Below, one piece after another: positions 17,545 to 26,435 of a stretch of 64,000 bases of DNA. Under the pieces are notes generated by a model. The model worked only from the letters and a program-made list of their open reading frames with translations, was not told where the DNA came from and ran no database searches. The position numbers were made by a program, and so were the translations under genes. The stretch is from contig CAYGAY010000005.1 of the NCBI GenBank assembly GCA_964347975.1, positions 71,050-135,049 of the forward strand. Reading direction: 5' to 3'. This stretch comes from Bin87 sp964347975 (lineage in GTDB: Bacteria; Chloroflexota; Dehalococcoidia; Lucifugimonadales; UBA3495). How positions within the stretch are numbered: position 1 is the first letter of the stretch; the number at the start of each line of letters is the position of its first letter.

Positions 17545-18798
17545 CTAATATACCACCTGCCGCTCCTCTAACTCGGCCAGTTCGCTCTCGCTCAACCCCA
17601 GCGTTCCGCACAATACCTGCCGGTTGTGCTCGCCCAGCAGCGGGGCGTGGCGCCGTACTGACGAAGGGGTTTTGCTCAGGCCCCACATCAGGTTGAAAAT
17701 GGGTTCGGCTCCCAGGGACGGATGGTCAATATCGTTGTAGAGGCCCCGCTCCATGAAGTGGGGGTGGAAGAGCCGTTCCGCCGCGCTTAACACCGGCGCG
17801 GCGGCCACGCCATGTCGTTGCAGCAGGTCAGCAAGCGTGTCGGCGTCGTGCTGGGCCGTCCATTGGGAAAGCAGCGCATCCAGCTCCCGCCGGTGTCGCT
17901 GACGACGATACTGGCTGCGGAACCGGTCGTCGTTGGCCCACGCCGGGTTGCCCATCGCAGTTACCAGACTCTGCCATTCGCTCTCCGACGCGACGGCGAT
18001 GGATGCCCACTTGTCCTCGCCGGCGCAGGGGTAGTTTCCATATGGGACCATCGTAGGATCATAGTTTCCGCGAGGCTGCAAGGAGCGCCCGGTGAGAGCG
18101 TGTTCCATCAGCCCGACCCCTTGCGTAGCCACCGTGGCCCGCAACATGGACACGTCGATGTATTGCCCCTGCCCGGTTCGCTGGCGGTTGTACAGGGCGG
18201 CGACGATGGCGAACACGGCGTGCAGCGCGCCGCAGATGTCGCCAAAGGCGTGCTTGAGCCCCAGCGGCCCGCCGCCCTCGTAGCCCATGGCGCTGTCCAA
18301 CCCCGACAGCGAGCCGATGGACGGCGCGTAGGCCCGCAAGTCCCGCAGCGGCCCTTCCTGGCCGGTGGAAGAAATGGATGCCATGATGATGTCAGGTTTG
18401 ACGCCGCGCAGGGTCTCATACCCCAGCCCGAGCCGGTCCATCACGCCGGGTGAGTAATTCTCGATCACGACGTCGCAGCGCGCGGCGAGCCGTTTTGCCA
18501 GTTCCACCGCATCCGGTTCGCTGATGTTCAGCGTAACGCTGAGCTTGCCTCGGTTCACGTTGTGGAACATGGGGTTCTGCTCCGGGTCGGGCTGATCGCC
18601 GGCGATGGGCCGGCCCATGCGCATATAATCCAGACGTTGCCGGGTTTCTACCTTGACAACCTCGGCCCCCATGTCGGCCAGGACCATGCCGGGCAGCGCG
18701 CCGGCCAGTACCCAGCCGAAGTCCAGCGCCCGGAATCCGGCCAGTATGCCCTGGTTTGCTGAAGTGGCGTTGCCGTCCCCGTTTGTCGATGAGGTCAT
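17545..18798 (-). CDS. Family III (CaiB/BaiF) CoA-transferase
   Basis: 417 residues, normal family length. RALDFGWVLAGALPGMVLAD (about 23-42) and GAEVVKVETRQRLDY mark the N-terminal Rossmann part, ENYSPGVMDRLGLGYE the next conserved block, and LLGEHNRQVLCGTLGLS the C-terminal signature. Family enzymes transfer CoA between carboxylic acids without a free acid pool. At the position of the catalytic Asp the motif reads IDVSMLR, so the nucleophile is Arg here, which argues against classic chemistry. It sits in the operon 20305-15660, 12 bases after a small membrane gene. Confidence 0.9.
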   Translation of the reverse strand: MTSSTNGDGNATSANQGILAGFRALDFGWVLAGALPGMVLADMGAEVVKVETRQRLDYMRMGRPIAGDQPDPEQNPMFHNVNRGKLSVTLNISEPDAVELAKRLAARCDVVIENYSPGVMDRLGLGYETLRGVKPDIIMASISSTGQEGPLRDLRAYAPSIGSLSGLDSAMGYEGGGPLGLKHAFGDICGALHAVFAIVAALYNRQRTGQGQYIDVSMLRATVATQGVGLMEHALTGRSLQPRGNYDPTMVPYGNYPCAGEDKWASIAVASESEWQSLVTAMGNPAWANDDRFRSQYRRQRHRRELDALLSQWTAQHDADTLADLLQRHGVAAAPVLSAAERLFHPHFMERGLYNDIDHPSLGAEPIFNLMWGLSKTPSSVRRHAPLLGEHNRQVLCGTLGLSESELAELEERQVVY

Positions 18799-18810
18799 GA
18801 TCCGGTTTTC

Positions 18811-19068
18811 CTATGTGTGTCGCGGCGGCACGATCCATGCCGCCACCGCCGGCATCACGGCGAGCGCGCCCGCCGCCGCAATCTTGGTGTAGTTGCCGCC
18901 ATAAACCAGGCTCAGCGTCCACAGCAGCGCAAACGCGATGGCGCCGACAATGACGCCGGCGATGATAATCACGTCGGGCCGGTGGTTTTTGCGCAGCGCG
19001 ATCTGCCGGGCAATCAGGCAACTGCCCAGGAACACCACGACGCAAATGATGGCGATGCGGACCAACAT
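18811..19068 (-). CDS. Small membrane protein, unknown function (85 residues)
   Basis: Three predicted helices (IAIICVVVFLGSCLIARQIA, VIIIAGVIVGAIAFALLWTL, KIAAAGALAVMPAVAAWIV). Unrecognised. It lies between two CoA-transferase genes with gaps of 31 and 12 bases, so it belongs to the same transcript. Confidence 0.6.
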   Translation of the reverse strand: MLVRIAIICVVVFLGSCLIARQIALRKNHRPDVIIIAGVIVGAIAFALLWTLSLVYGGNYTKIAAAGALAVMPAVAAWIVPPRHT

Positions 19069-19079
19069 ACTGCTATCTT

Positions 19080-19109
19080 ACCCGTCAGATTATGACCCGT
19101 CAGATTATG
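19080..19109. repeat. 15-bp perfect tandem duplication spanning a stop codon
   Basis: ACCCGTCAGATTATG occurs twice head to tail (19080-19094 and 19095-19109). The stop codon of the CoA-transferase gene (19100-19102, minus) lies in the second copy; the first copy repeats the gene's last codons beyond the stop. Confidence 0.85.
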
Positions 19110-20305
19110 CCGGTTTGATAGAGCTTGACGAGTTCCTCGCCGGTATAACCGAGTTCGTCGCACAGCACGTCTCGATTGTGTTGTCCCAGGGTCGGCGCTG
19201 GCGAATGGGACGCTACATCGACTTCACTGAGACGGTACGGCAAGCCGGGGTAGGCCACCGGGCCGGTATCGTCGCGCTCGATGACTACGAACCAATCAGC
19301 CAGCGAAGGGTCGGCGCGCACTTCGTCGTAGGTGCGTACCGGAGCCAACGGGATGCGATGCTCCAGGGCGATTTCGAGCAGTTCCGCCTTGGTGTAGTCG
19401 GCCAGCCAGGCTTCGACGTAGCCGTCCACCTCGTCGGCGTACAAGTTGTTCATCGTCGTGCGGTTGCGCAAACGCGGTTCTTGCGACCATTCCGGATTGC
19501 CCATTACCTGCAGGAGGCGACCCCATTGCCGGCCTTCGGGTGAACCAACAAAGATGTGCCCATCCTTGCAGCGCAGGATACAGTTGGGGTAGGGAAAATC
19601 CAGGGCATGGTGACCGGTGCGCCGGGTTACGCGCCACTCGTACACGGCCATCAGCGCCTCCGGTCCGTTGTACAGGCCGGCCATGGTCTCCGCCTCGGCA
19701 ATATCGATGTGCTGCCCGCCGTGCCGCTCGCGGCCCAGCAGCGCCATCACGATGGCAGACGCGGCCGCCATGCCGGCGAAGTAACCAACCGCTGGCGTCC
19801 CGAAAGTCAGCGGCTCCCGGTCGGCTTCGCCCAGTCCTTCGCAGATGCCGCCGGCCGCCGCAAGGTTGATGTCGTAAGCCTTGTAATCCCGCCAGGGGCC
19901 GGACAAGCCCCACGGACTGATGCTGGCCATTACCAGGTTGGGGTTGTCAGCCGCCAGCGCGTCGTAATCCAGTCCCAGCCGCTCCATATCGGCCGGCGGC
20001 ACGTTGTGCACCACCACGTCGCTCGCAATGGCGAGGCGGCGCAGGATGCTGCGCCCGGTGGGCGTCTCCAGGTTGGCGGTAATGCCCTGCTTATTGGCGT
20101 TGAGGTAGAGGAACAGGCCGCTGCGTTCCGGGTGAGGCGCATCAGCGGGCCAGGGGCCATAACGACGGGCAGGTTCGCCCAACCCTGGAGGTTCCAGTTT
20201 GGTAACGGTCGCGCCAGCGTCGGCCAGCAGCTTGCCGCAGTAGGGCGCGGAGAGCATGGAGCCGACTTCGAGCACGCGGAGGCCGGAGAGGAGGGAGTAG
20301 GTCAT
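19100..20305 (-). CDS. Family III (CaiB/BaiF) CoA-transferase
   Basis: 401 residues. LRVLEVGSMLSAPYCGKLLA and GATVTKLEPPGLGEPARR at the N-terminus, HNVPPADMERLGLDYDAL, and the C-terminal TLGQHNRDVLCDELGYT are family hallmarks. The catalytic-Asp position reads IDIAEAE, so Glu may replace Asp. First gene of the six-gene minus-strand operon (CoA-transferase, membrane protein, CoA-transferase, two membrane proteins, dehydratase). Its upstream region is shared with the divergent methyltransferase at 20429. Confidence 0.9.
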   Translation of the reverse strand: MTYSLLSGLRVLEVGSMLSAPYCGKLLADAGATVTKLEPPGLGEPARRYGPWPADAPHPERSGLFLYLNANKQGITANLETPTGRSILRRLAIASDVVVHNVPPADMERLGLDYDALAADNPNLVMASISPWGLSGPWRDYKAYDINLAAAGGICEGLGEADREPLTFGTPAVGYFAGMAAASAIVMALLGRERHGGQHIDIAEAETMAGLYNGPEALMAVYEWRVTRRTGHHALDFPYPNCILRCKDGHIFVGSPEGRQWGRLLQVMGNPEWSQEPRLRNRTTMNNLYADEVDGYVEAWLADYTKAELLEIALEHRIPLAPVRTYDEVRADPSLADWFVVIERDDTGPVAYPGLPYRLSEVDVASHSPAPTLGQHNRDVLCDELGYTGEELVKLYQTGII

Positions 20306-20375
20306 GGTTTCAAATTTCCCGCGGAACCGGAGTGGCTACCGGCATGGGCCAGTTGGATGGCGCTGTCGCGGCCTC

Positions 20376-20384
20376 TGCTAAAAT
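20376..20384 (+). promoter_or_regulatory. Extended -10 (TGCTAAAAT) for the methyltransferase gene
   Basis: TGC-TAAAAT about 45 bases upstream of the ATG at 20429. TTGGAT at 20353 is a possible -35 but 20 bases away. It supports the start at 20429 rather than the longer open frame that runs back over the opposite-strand gene. Confidence 0.5.
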
Positions 20385-20428
20385 GCTCGACGCAGTCTGC
20401 CGCTAACAAAAGCGCGGGGGATTCCCTG

Positions 20429-22528
20429 ATGCCCGATTATCATCCGTCTTCCGAAGGCAATTCGTCAACTGTTCGTGTTATCCGTGAAGGCCGCCAACTG
20501 GCGCTGGACAATCTGGCCCGTTTCCCACCGGCGGGACACAGCATCAAAATAGATCGTGACTTTCCGGAACAATTCGTTGACAATCTTTCACGTCAAGAGG
20601 TGTTTAACAAGCATCTCTTTCGCCCCAATACCTACCTCCATAAATGGTGGGCGCGGCGCTGTGGCTCCACGTTTCGGGCCATACTGAAGCAGTTTGCGCC
20701 TGACGCCGACCACAGTGATTATTACGCGCCAGGCGGACTTGAAGGCAAAATCGTCCTTGACCCGATGATGGGCGGTGGCACAACCCTCCACGAGGCCATT
20801 CGCCTGGGGGCAAACGTCATTGGGGCAGACATTGACCCCATCCCAATCATCCAGGCCCGGGCCTCCCTCACCCAGGCCGCGCTGACGGACTTGCACGATG
20901 CCTTCAAGCGGTTCTACTCCGACCTGTACGCCCGCTTGGGTCATTACTTTCAGACTGAATGTCCAACCTGCGAAGCAATGACTGACATCCAGTATTCCCT
21001 GCACGGATCACGTAAAAAGTGCGCCTGTCGCAATGTCGTTCAAATCGACCAGTACGATTTGCGCCACGAGGGCGAGCGGATAATCAGCATTGACCCGCAC
21101 AGTCGGGAGATTTCCGACCGCCACGATAACGAGGGCTACGCCGGTGGAACTCCAAGCCTGATTGCCAAAAGCGACAAGCGCTGTCCGACGTGTGGCCATC
21201 AATATGGCGAATTGCTTGAGTTGCCTTTTTATGCCCGTTATGCCCCGGTAGCGATTGTCGGCTTTTGCCGGCAGCACGGCAGTTTCTTTCGTTCTCCCGG
21301 AGAAACCGACCTGTCCCGTATCAGGCAGGCTGATGAGCAGCGGCGCCGGCTGGACTTCGGGCCGTTGTCGGACTTTGCCGTAAAGGACGGCCCAAAATCC
21401 GGCGACCTGCTGCGCCATAATATCCGCTCGTACCTGGATGTATTTTCATCCCGCCAATTGCTGTACCTGCATCACGCAATACAACAGTTACACGAATACA
21501 CTGGCATTGACAAACTCGTTCTGGGAACTCTGGTGTCCACTTCCCTGGAATTCAACTCAATGCTCTGCGGTTACAAGGGCTGGTACAAACGACGCCCCGG
21601 CGCCATCAGGCATACCTTCGCTTTGCACGCCTATTCATTCCAATACACGGCATTGGAGAATAATCCGGTCAACCCGCGCAAGGCGTCTGGGAACCTGCAA
21701 CTGCTCTTTCATGACCGGATTGAGCGGGGGCGCAAGTGGGCGGCCCTGCCTGTTGAAAGATGGATTGACGAAAACGGCAAAAGGGAATTGGTCAAGATCC
21801 CGGGAGAAACGGATGCCGGCGTTGAGGCATTCAACCAGGCTGAGCTTGCAGACGGACAACGCCGGTTCTGGCTTATCCAAGGCGATTCGCAGAATGTGCC
21901 AGTTGACAGCCACTCTATAGATATGGTCGTAACCGACCCTCCCTACTACGATAGCGTACAGTACGGCGACTTGGCCACCTTTTTCCGAGTGTGGCTTACG
22001 CGGCTGCTGCCGGGCGAAGCGGAGTGGAACTACGACGAAACCCGCAGCGCCGTTGCGCCCAACGCGACCGAGGGCGCCAAAAACTTTATGACCGCGCTCA
22101 CCGGCATATTTGCCGAGTGCCGGCGCGTGCTGAAGCAGGATAGCGGGCGTATGGTCTTCACGTTTCACCATTGGGACCCGGGCGCATGGGCGGAACTCAC
22201 CATAGCGCTCAAAAGCGCCGGCTTCCGGCTGATGAACGCTTACGTCGTGTATTCCGAGCATCCCATCTCGGTGCATATCCGCAACCTGAAGTCAATCCGG
22301 CACGACAGCGTGCTGGTTTTAGCAACTGACGGCAATACGCCGCCGATACCATGGACGGAATTGACAGATATTGACACTGCGGACAGCGAAACGTTCTGCC
22401 GGCAATGTGGCGCAGCGCTGGGCTGGCTGCTGGACGGAGAATTAGAGCCGTCCGAAATACGCGCCGTCTGGGAAAGTATTATTGGAGCGAGTCAGGGAGT
22501 AGATCATAACCGGAGTCCTATAGATTAG
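20429..22528 (+). CDS. DNA methyltransferase with internal zinc-ribbon-like cysteine clusters
   Basis: 699 residues. The N-terminal block LHKWWARRCGSTFRAIL (about 70-86) and motif I LDPMMGGGTT (110-119) are followed by CPTC...CAC and RCPTCGHQYGE cysteine pairs that look zinc-binding. Motif IV, TDPPYYDSVQYGDL, begins at Asp503. The W-W-x-R-R block before a split methylase core recalls DUF1156-type methyltransferases. The target base is uncertain (DPPY suggests adenine-N6 or cytosine-N4). The stop overlaps the convergent restriction gene by 11 bases. It may be part of that restriction locus or a solitary methylase; no nuclease is on its own strand. Confidence 0.8.
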   Translation: MPDYHPSSEGNSSTVRVIREGRQLALDNLARFPPAGHSIKIDRDFPEQFVDNLSRQEVFNKHLFRPNTYLHKWWARRCGSTFRAILKQFAPDADHSDYYAPGGLEGKIVLDPMMGGGTTLHEAIRLGANVIGADIDPIPIIQARASLTQAALTDLHDAFKRFYSDLYARLGHYFQTECPTCEAMTDIQYSLHGSRKKCACRNVVQIDQYDLRHEGERIISIDPHSREISDRHDNEGYAGGTPSLIAKSDKRCPTCGHQYGELLELPFYARYAPVAIVGFCRQHGSFFRSPGETDLSRIRQADEQRRRLDFGPLSDFAVKDGPKSGDLLRHNIRSYLDVFSSRQLLYLHHAIQQLHEYTGIDKLVLGTLVSTSLEFNSMLCGYKGWYKRRPGAIRHTFALHAYSFQYTALENNPVNPRKASGNLQLLFHDRIERGRKWAALPVERWIDENGKRELVKIPGETDAGVEAFNQAELADGQRRFWLIQGDSQNVPVDSHSIDMVVTDPPYYDSVQYGDLATFFRVWLTRLLPGEAEWNYDETRSAVAPNATEGAKNFMTALTGIFAECRRVLKQDSGRMVFTFHHWDPGAWAELTIALKSAGFRLMNAYVVYSEHPISVHIRNLKSIRHDSVLVLATDGNTPPIPWTELTDIDTADSETFCRQCGAALGWLLDGELEPSEIRAVWESIIGASQGVDHNRSPID

Positions 22529-23513
22529 GAGTAGTCACCCGCAGAGTGTGATTGAAAATCTCATCAAAAAATTCGGCTTGACGAGTTTCACTTGACAATA
22601 ATTCTACCAGCAAAAAATCCTTTTCAAACAACCTGCTCTGGTCAAGACGCCGCCGCATCTCCGTAGTGATTACGCCGGCGACCAGAAAGTTTTTGCAACG
22701 CCGATTGACTTCTATCGCCGCTTGAGCCGATTTTTCGGCTGCCCCCAACCTTTCCAATGCTCCCGCCGGGTCAATCCCGCCTTTGATTTCAATAGTGGCC
22801 TCAAGAGAATCGCCCCGACGAAATGCAACATCGGGTTCAGAACTGAACGCCATTGTAAAGTCATCCCGTAGTGTGTATTCGCCATTGGCCGGGGCAACCG
22901 GCAGTGCATCGGCGTCCGGGTATGCCGGCGCAATTAGTATTTCGTTTTCAAAGAGATGTTGCAGCAACATACGCCGAATCCGCTGTTCAGGGAGCCGGCC
23001 AATCGTATTGCGCATCGAGCCGTCAAAAGTTATACCCAGCGAGGCAATTATATTGCGATAGCCGTTTTCCAGCGTCCAAGTGTTGGTGTTTTCTATGGTT
23101 GACGAAATCACGCTGTTATACAGGCCAGCAACTTGCCCGGCCGCTGCCTCCGCCACTCGCGGTTTTCGCTGCCTTTCGTCCGGGACAATCTCCCAGTTGA
23201 CGACTGAGCGCGCCTGATTCTGTACTTCCTTGAGGGACAATCCGCTGAGGCCACGATAGTACAGAGAAACGAAAGGTTCCTCTACCAGCATATCGGGGTG
23301 GCAAAACACGCTGACCGGATTCAGATGCAGGTTGCGCACGTGCTCCCACGCGCCTTGGGAAATCAAGTATGACTCAACAGGCGCGGCAAAGCCGAACCGG
23401 CTGCCCAAAGACGCCACCGCCTGGCGCGCCCGCAAGTCCAGCCGCCTTTGCAGGCCGCCGGTTAAATTCTGTGAACGCAGTTGGCTGAGTAGCCGGCGAT
23501 AATCGCTGCTCAT
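22518..23513 (-). CDS. Type II restriction endonuclease, PD-(D/E)XK, possibly XcyI family
   Basis: 331 residues. The active site reads Pro227-Asp228-x13-Glu242-Ile-Lys244 (SEPDVAF...EATIEIKGG), followed by GIDPAGALER, which I associate with XcyI-type enzymes (about 330 residues, CCCGGG); that specificity is a guess. The ATG at 23513 overlaps the methyltransferase stop by ATGA. The open frame runs 73 codons further upstream, but that part is the methyltransferase in another frame. Second gene of a methylase-nuclease operon, the usual order that lets protection precede cutting. Confidence 0.75.
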   Translation of the reverse strand: MSSDYRRLLSQLRSQNLTGGLQRRLDLRARQAVASLGSRFGFAAPVESYLISQGAWEHVRNLHLNPVSVFCHPDMLVEEPFVSLYYRGLSGLSLKEVQNQARSVVNWEIVPDERQRKPRVAEAAAGQVAGLYNSVISSTIENTNTWTLENGYRNIIASLGITFDGSMRNTIGRLPEQRIRRMLLQHLFENEILIAPAYPDADALPVAPANGEYTLRDDFTMAFSSEPDVAFRRGDSLEATIEIKGGIDPAGALERLGAAEKSAQAAIEVNRRCKNFLVAGVITTEMRRRLDQSRLFEKDFLLVELLSSETRQAEFFDEIFNHTLRVTTPNL

Positions 23514-24940
23514 CTCCGCACCCACCAATAGACGCACTTCCGCAGTTCCTTGCGGCCAAAGCGCCCCATCTGCTGGCTGGCGTTGCCCTTGCCCCGGGCC
23601 AGCGTCCAGATTGCTTTGGCATAAAACCCGCACTGCTCGGCCAAATCGGACAGTATCAAGTCCACCGGCACTTCCTCGCCGTGATACTGCACGTTGTCGT
23701 TCACCATAAACACTGACGCCCCGGGCCGGCAAACCCGCGATAATTCGGAGATAATCACCGACATCTCCATAAAATAATTCCGCACCAACCGTATCACGTG
23801 CGGGTTAGGCAGCTCGCCTCGCTGATTGGCCCCCTCCAATGCGTCCGTTATTTCCGCAATCGCCGGGTGACCGTCAAACAAGGTCAGCGCATCGCCGTGT
23901 GCGTCGGCAAGTTGTTCCCGCTTGGAACGGTTTTCTACGGTGGCTGACAGCAAACGCTGGCGCAGCGCGCTGATGCCCTGGTTATCGTAGCCCAGCCAAG
24001 CCAGTTCCAGCGCGTAGGTGCGAGTGTAGTCGTAGCGATTGGCATAGGGCGGCGAGGTGATTACGGTGTCAACGGAATCAGTGGGCAATTCCGGTAGGGC
24101 ATCGTAACAGGAACTTTCAATAATCCGTACATCGTCAGCTACGCAATGTCCGGCCAGCGTCGGCAAGTCCGCGACGATGCTGTCAATGCTGTTGCGCAGG
24201 GACGCATCGTAGGGGAGTACGCGCCGTTTTTCCATTCTGGCCTTGAGTTGCCGTCCGGAGCGATGATCCCAGCGCAGGTACTGGCCGTCTTTGCTGGTCC
24301 AACTGGCATCTTCCAGCGCTGCCATCGCTGCCAGGGCGAGCAGTTCGGTTTCCGGCATTATTTCAGTCCGTCGCAGCCAGTTGCGAGCGGCGGCAATCGC
24401 AACCTCGCCGTCCGGAGGGAATGCCTTTTCAGTGATGCGAATGTGGGGAAACCAATCCGCCGCCGGCGCATCTACTGCTGTTGCGACGTGTTTCAGAAAA
24501 GCCAGCGCCTGCCGCTCAAAACTCGGCTGGTCGATGTCGGCAGCGGTCAGCAGGGCATTAGCGACGTTAACGCCTACCGGCAGAATCTCGATGCCAATTC
24601 CCTGCCATCCAGCCCTAGCCGCCGCAATCGGCGCAATGCCCGTGCCGGCGAACGGGTCGAGCAGTTGCCCCCGGTTTCCCACAAAACCCAGCAGGTAGCG
24701 CGCCAGCGCCGCGCCAAATCCCTCCTTGAACTTGAACCACCGAAACCCCGGAGCGTGCTTGTTGGATTGCCAGGAAACCAGCGAGCGCGACAGGTCGGGA
24801 TTGACAGTGATGCGGTCGGCAAAGCGCGCCAGCAACTTATCTCGCTGGTACATCGCCGCATTATTGCCGGCGGAATCGTTGGCAGAGAACTCCGGCAATG
24901 GACCGGAACCCGTCATGGCGTCAAAGTACAAAATTGTCAT
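23510..24940 (-). CDS. Type II DNA methyltransferase (SPPY, probably cytosine-N4)
   Basis: 476 residues. Motif I, LLDPFAGTGIAPIAAARAGW (about 93-112), with GIEILPVGVN as motif II; motif IV is SPPY at 296-299 (TSPPYANRYDYTRTYALELA). SPPY is characteristic of cytosine-N4 methylases. It protects DNA from the nuclease encoded immediately downstream, to which it is coupled by a 4-base overlap. Met30 is a possible shorter start. The 174 bases upstream to the next gene hold no other feature I can support. Confidence 0.85.
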   Translation of the reverse strand: MTILYFDAMTGSGPLPEFSANDSAGNNAAMYQRDKLLARFADRITVNPDLSRSLVSWQSNKHAPGFRWFKFKEGFGAALARYLLGFVGNRGQLLDPFAGTGIAPIAAARAGWQGIGIEILPVGVNVANALLTAADIDQPSFERQALAFLKHVATAVDAPAADWFPHIRITEKAFPPDGEVAIAAARNWLRRTEIMPETELLALAAMAALEDASWTSKDGQYLRWDHRSGRQLKARMEKRRVLPYDASLRNSIDSIVADLPTLAGHCVADDVRIIESSCYDALPELPTDSVDTVITSPPYANRYDYTRTYALELAWLGYDNQGISALRQRLLSATVENRSKREQLADAHGDALTLFDGHPAIAEITDALEGANQRGELPNPHVIRLVRNYFMEMSVIISELSRVCRPGASVFMVNDNVQYHGEEVPVDLILSDLAEQCGFYAKAIWTLARGKGNASQQMGRFGRKELRKCVYWWVRR

Positions 24941-25115
24941 AACGCTTACCGATGATATTGCTTGTTTTCGTCCGTTATTCGACTATTTGACGGTGCCCAA
25001 GTTTCGCCCGCCGCCGCGCCGCGCGTCAACCCTGTAACTGTCAGTATGTTACACTGCGTTCACTATATCCAACGCTCACATCACCCACCCTCGCCCCCAC
25101 CCCAGGAGGTCCATT

Positions 25116-25778
25116 ATGCCCAGCAAGAAGCGCGGCACCGGCTTGATGATAGTCTGGTGCGAAGTCCCCGCCGACGTGGAGGAAGAATTCAATCAGTGGT
25201 ACAACACCGAGCACCTACAGGAGTTGCTGTCGGTGCCCGGCGTGCTGAACGCCGCCCGCTACGAGGCCACCAGCAGCGGCCCCAAGCACCTGGCGATGTA
25301 CGAACTGGAATCCGCCGACGTGATCAACACCGACGCCTTCAAGAACCGCCCGCCCACCCCCTGGGGGCAGAAGGTCGGCCCCCGGGCGGTTGCGACTACC
25401 CTCATCAACAACGTGTACACGATGATCCATCCCACCGACCTGTCCGACGTCCTGGCCAACGCCGATATGTCGCCAGCTTTGCAGATCGGGCGCATGGACG
25501 TGCCGGTGGACAGTGACGACGAGTGGAACAACTGGTACTCCACCGTGTACGTTCCCAACTACGAGAAGGTCCCCGGCTGCATTCGCGGCCGGCGCTGGAA
25601 GGCCGTGCGGGGCGAGCCGGCCTACGCCACGGTGTACGAGTTGGCTGACCCGCAGGTGTCCTCCACCCCGGCCTGGCTGGAGCAGCGGGAAGCCCATCCC
25701 GACAACGGCCGGATGCGGGAAGTGATGACCCACGCCCCCGGCTCGCCGGGCATCTGGCGCAAGACCTTCCAGCCGTAA
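25116..25778 (+). CDS. Tandem dimeric alpha/beta-barrel domain protein
   Basis: 220 residues with two similar halves: EEFNQWYNTEHLQELLSVPG (about 23-42) and DEWNNWYSTVYVPNYEKVPG (about 130-149), each followed by a strand with x-R-[YW]. This is the pattern of ferredoxin-like dimeric alpha/beta-barrel proteins (EthD/DUF4286-like), which form small-molecule pockets in monooxygenases and decyclases. No catalytic residue can be assigned. A consensus AGGAGG ribosome site lies 8 bases before the ATG. It stands alone, flanked by a divergent restriction operon. Confidence 0.7.
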   Translation: MPSKKRGTGLMIVWCEVPADVEEEFNQWYNTEHLQELLSVPGVLNAARYEATSSGPKHLAMYELESADVINTDAFKNRPPTPWGQKVGPRAVATTLINNVYTMIHPTDLSDVLANADMSPALQIGRMDVPVDSDDEWNNWYSTVYVPNYEKVPGCIRGRRWKAVRGEPAYATVYELADPQVSSTPAWLEQREAHPDNGRMREVMTHAPGSPGIWRKTFQP

Positions 25779-25809
25779 CGCCTTGCCGAAGAACCAATGG
25801 CGTACAATA

Positions 25810-25835
25810 TAGGGGCGAATGGTTATTCGCCCCTA
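25810..25835. repeat. Dispersed palindrome TAGGGGCGAAT/ATTCGCCCCTA
   Basis: A perfect 11-bp stem with loop GGTT. Similar GTAGGGGCG... palindromes are common dispersed repeats in Chloroflexota genomes. A related half-site, GTAGGGGCGGGTTTCAAACC, is at 29295-29314. The hairpin lies between two genes and could also act as a weak terminator. Confidence 0.6.
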
Positions 25836-25862
25836 CGCTATTTCAATACGGTCAGGTCACCA

Positions 25863-26435
25863 ATGCCCGGTCACGTCATAAAAAAACTGCTCGCGTTGAC
25901 GCTGCTGCCGCTGCTGACCGCTTCCTGGTTCTTCCCGCAATTGGTCGCGGCTCAGGACATAGTTGGCGAAGGGACGCGCCGCGCCGAATCCCTGACCGGC
26001 CCGTACACCGTTGTGGTGGACGCCCAGATGCTCCCGTCGCTACAGTCCACGCAGTTCTTCATCCGCGTGACCGAAACCGCCACGGGAGCGCCGGCGGACG
26101 ACGTCACGGTCACCATCCTGACTACCTGGAGCGGCGGCGACGAAACCGGCGAAAACGTCGCCCTCAGCCCCAATATCCCCGGCTTCTATGCTGCGACCCT
26201 CACCTTTGAGCCGGGCCGCTGGGAAACGACCGTGCTGATCGAACCGCCCGGTGGCGGCTCTTACGGCGCAGACGGTTTCGTTTTCGAGATCCCGGAGCCT
26301 TCCCGCAACCCGGAAGCCGGTTTCGTTTTTCTCGGCGTATCGGTAGTCCTGATCGCCGGCGCCGGATATCTGGTGTGGCGTGCACGCCAGGCGCAAAGGG
26401 CACGAAACGCCGGATCTGAGGAGACGGCGATATGA
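25863..26435 (+). CDS. Secreted, membrane-anchored YtkA/FixH-like domain protein
   Basis: 190 residues. Signal peptide about 1-30 (KKLLALTLLPLLTASWFFPQ, then AAQD). A beta-sandwich domain follows with TATGAPADDVTVTILT and PGFYAATLTFEPGRWETTV, the layout of YtkA-like/FixH extracytoplasmic domains. One C-terminal helix (about 155-177, FLGVSVVLIAGAGYLVW) ends in a basic tail. I use ATG 25863 because the longer frame starts inside the hairpin repeat. It overlaps the CtaG-like gene by ATGA; the pairing suggests a role in copper delivery or oxidase assembly, which is inference. Confidence 0.7.
   Translation: MPGHVIKKLLALTLLPLLTASWFFPQLVAAQDIVGEGTRRAESLTGPYTVVVDAQMLPSLQSTQFFIRVTETATGAPADDVTVTILTTWSGGDETGENVALSPNIPGFYAATLTFEPGRWETTVLIEPPGGGSYGADGFVFEIPEPSRNPEAGFVFLGVSVVLIAGAGYLVWRARQAQRARNAGSEETAI

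Noticed and set aside
19556..20428. Upstream extension of the methyltransferase frame
   Set aside because: It lies wholly over the opposite-strand CoA-transferase gene. The promoter-like TGCTAAAAT and the domain start place the real start at 20429.
25041..25060. TGT-TACACT as a promoter for the alpha/beta-barrel gene
   Set aside because: Only four of six -10 bases match and no -35 is found at either 16-18 base spacing; not reported as a feature.
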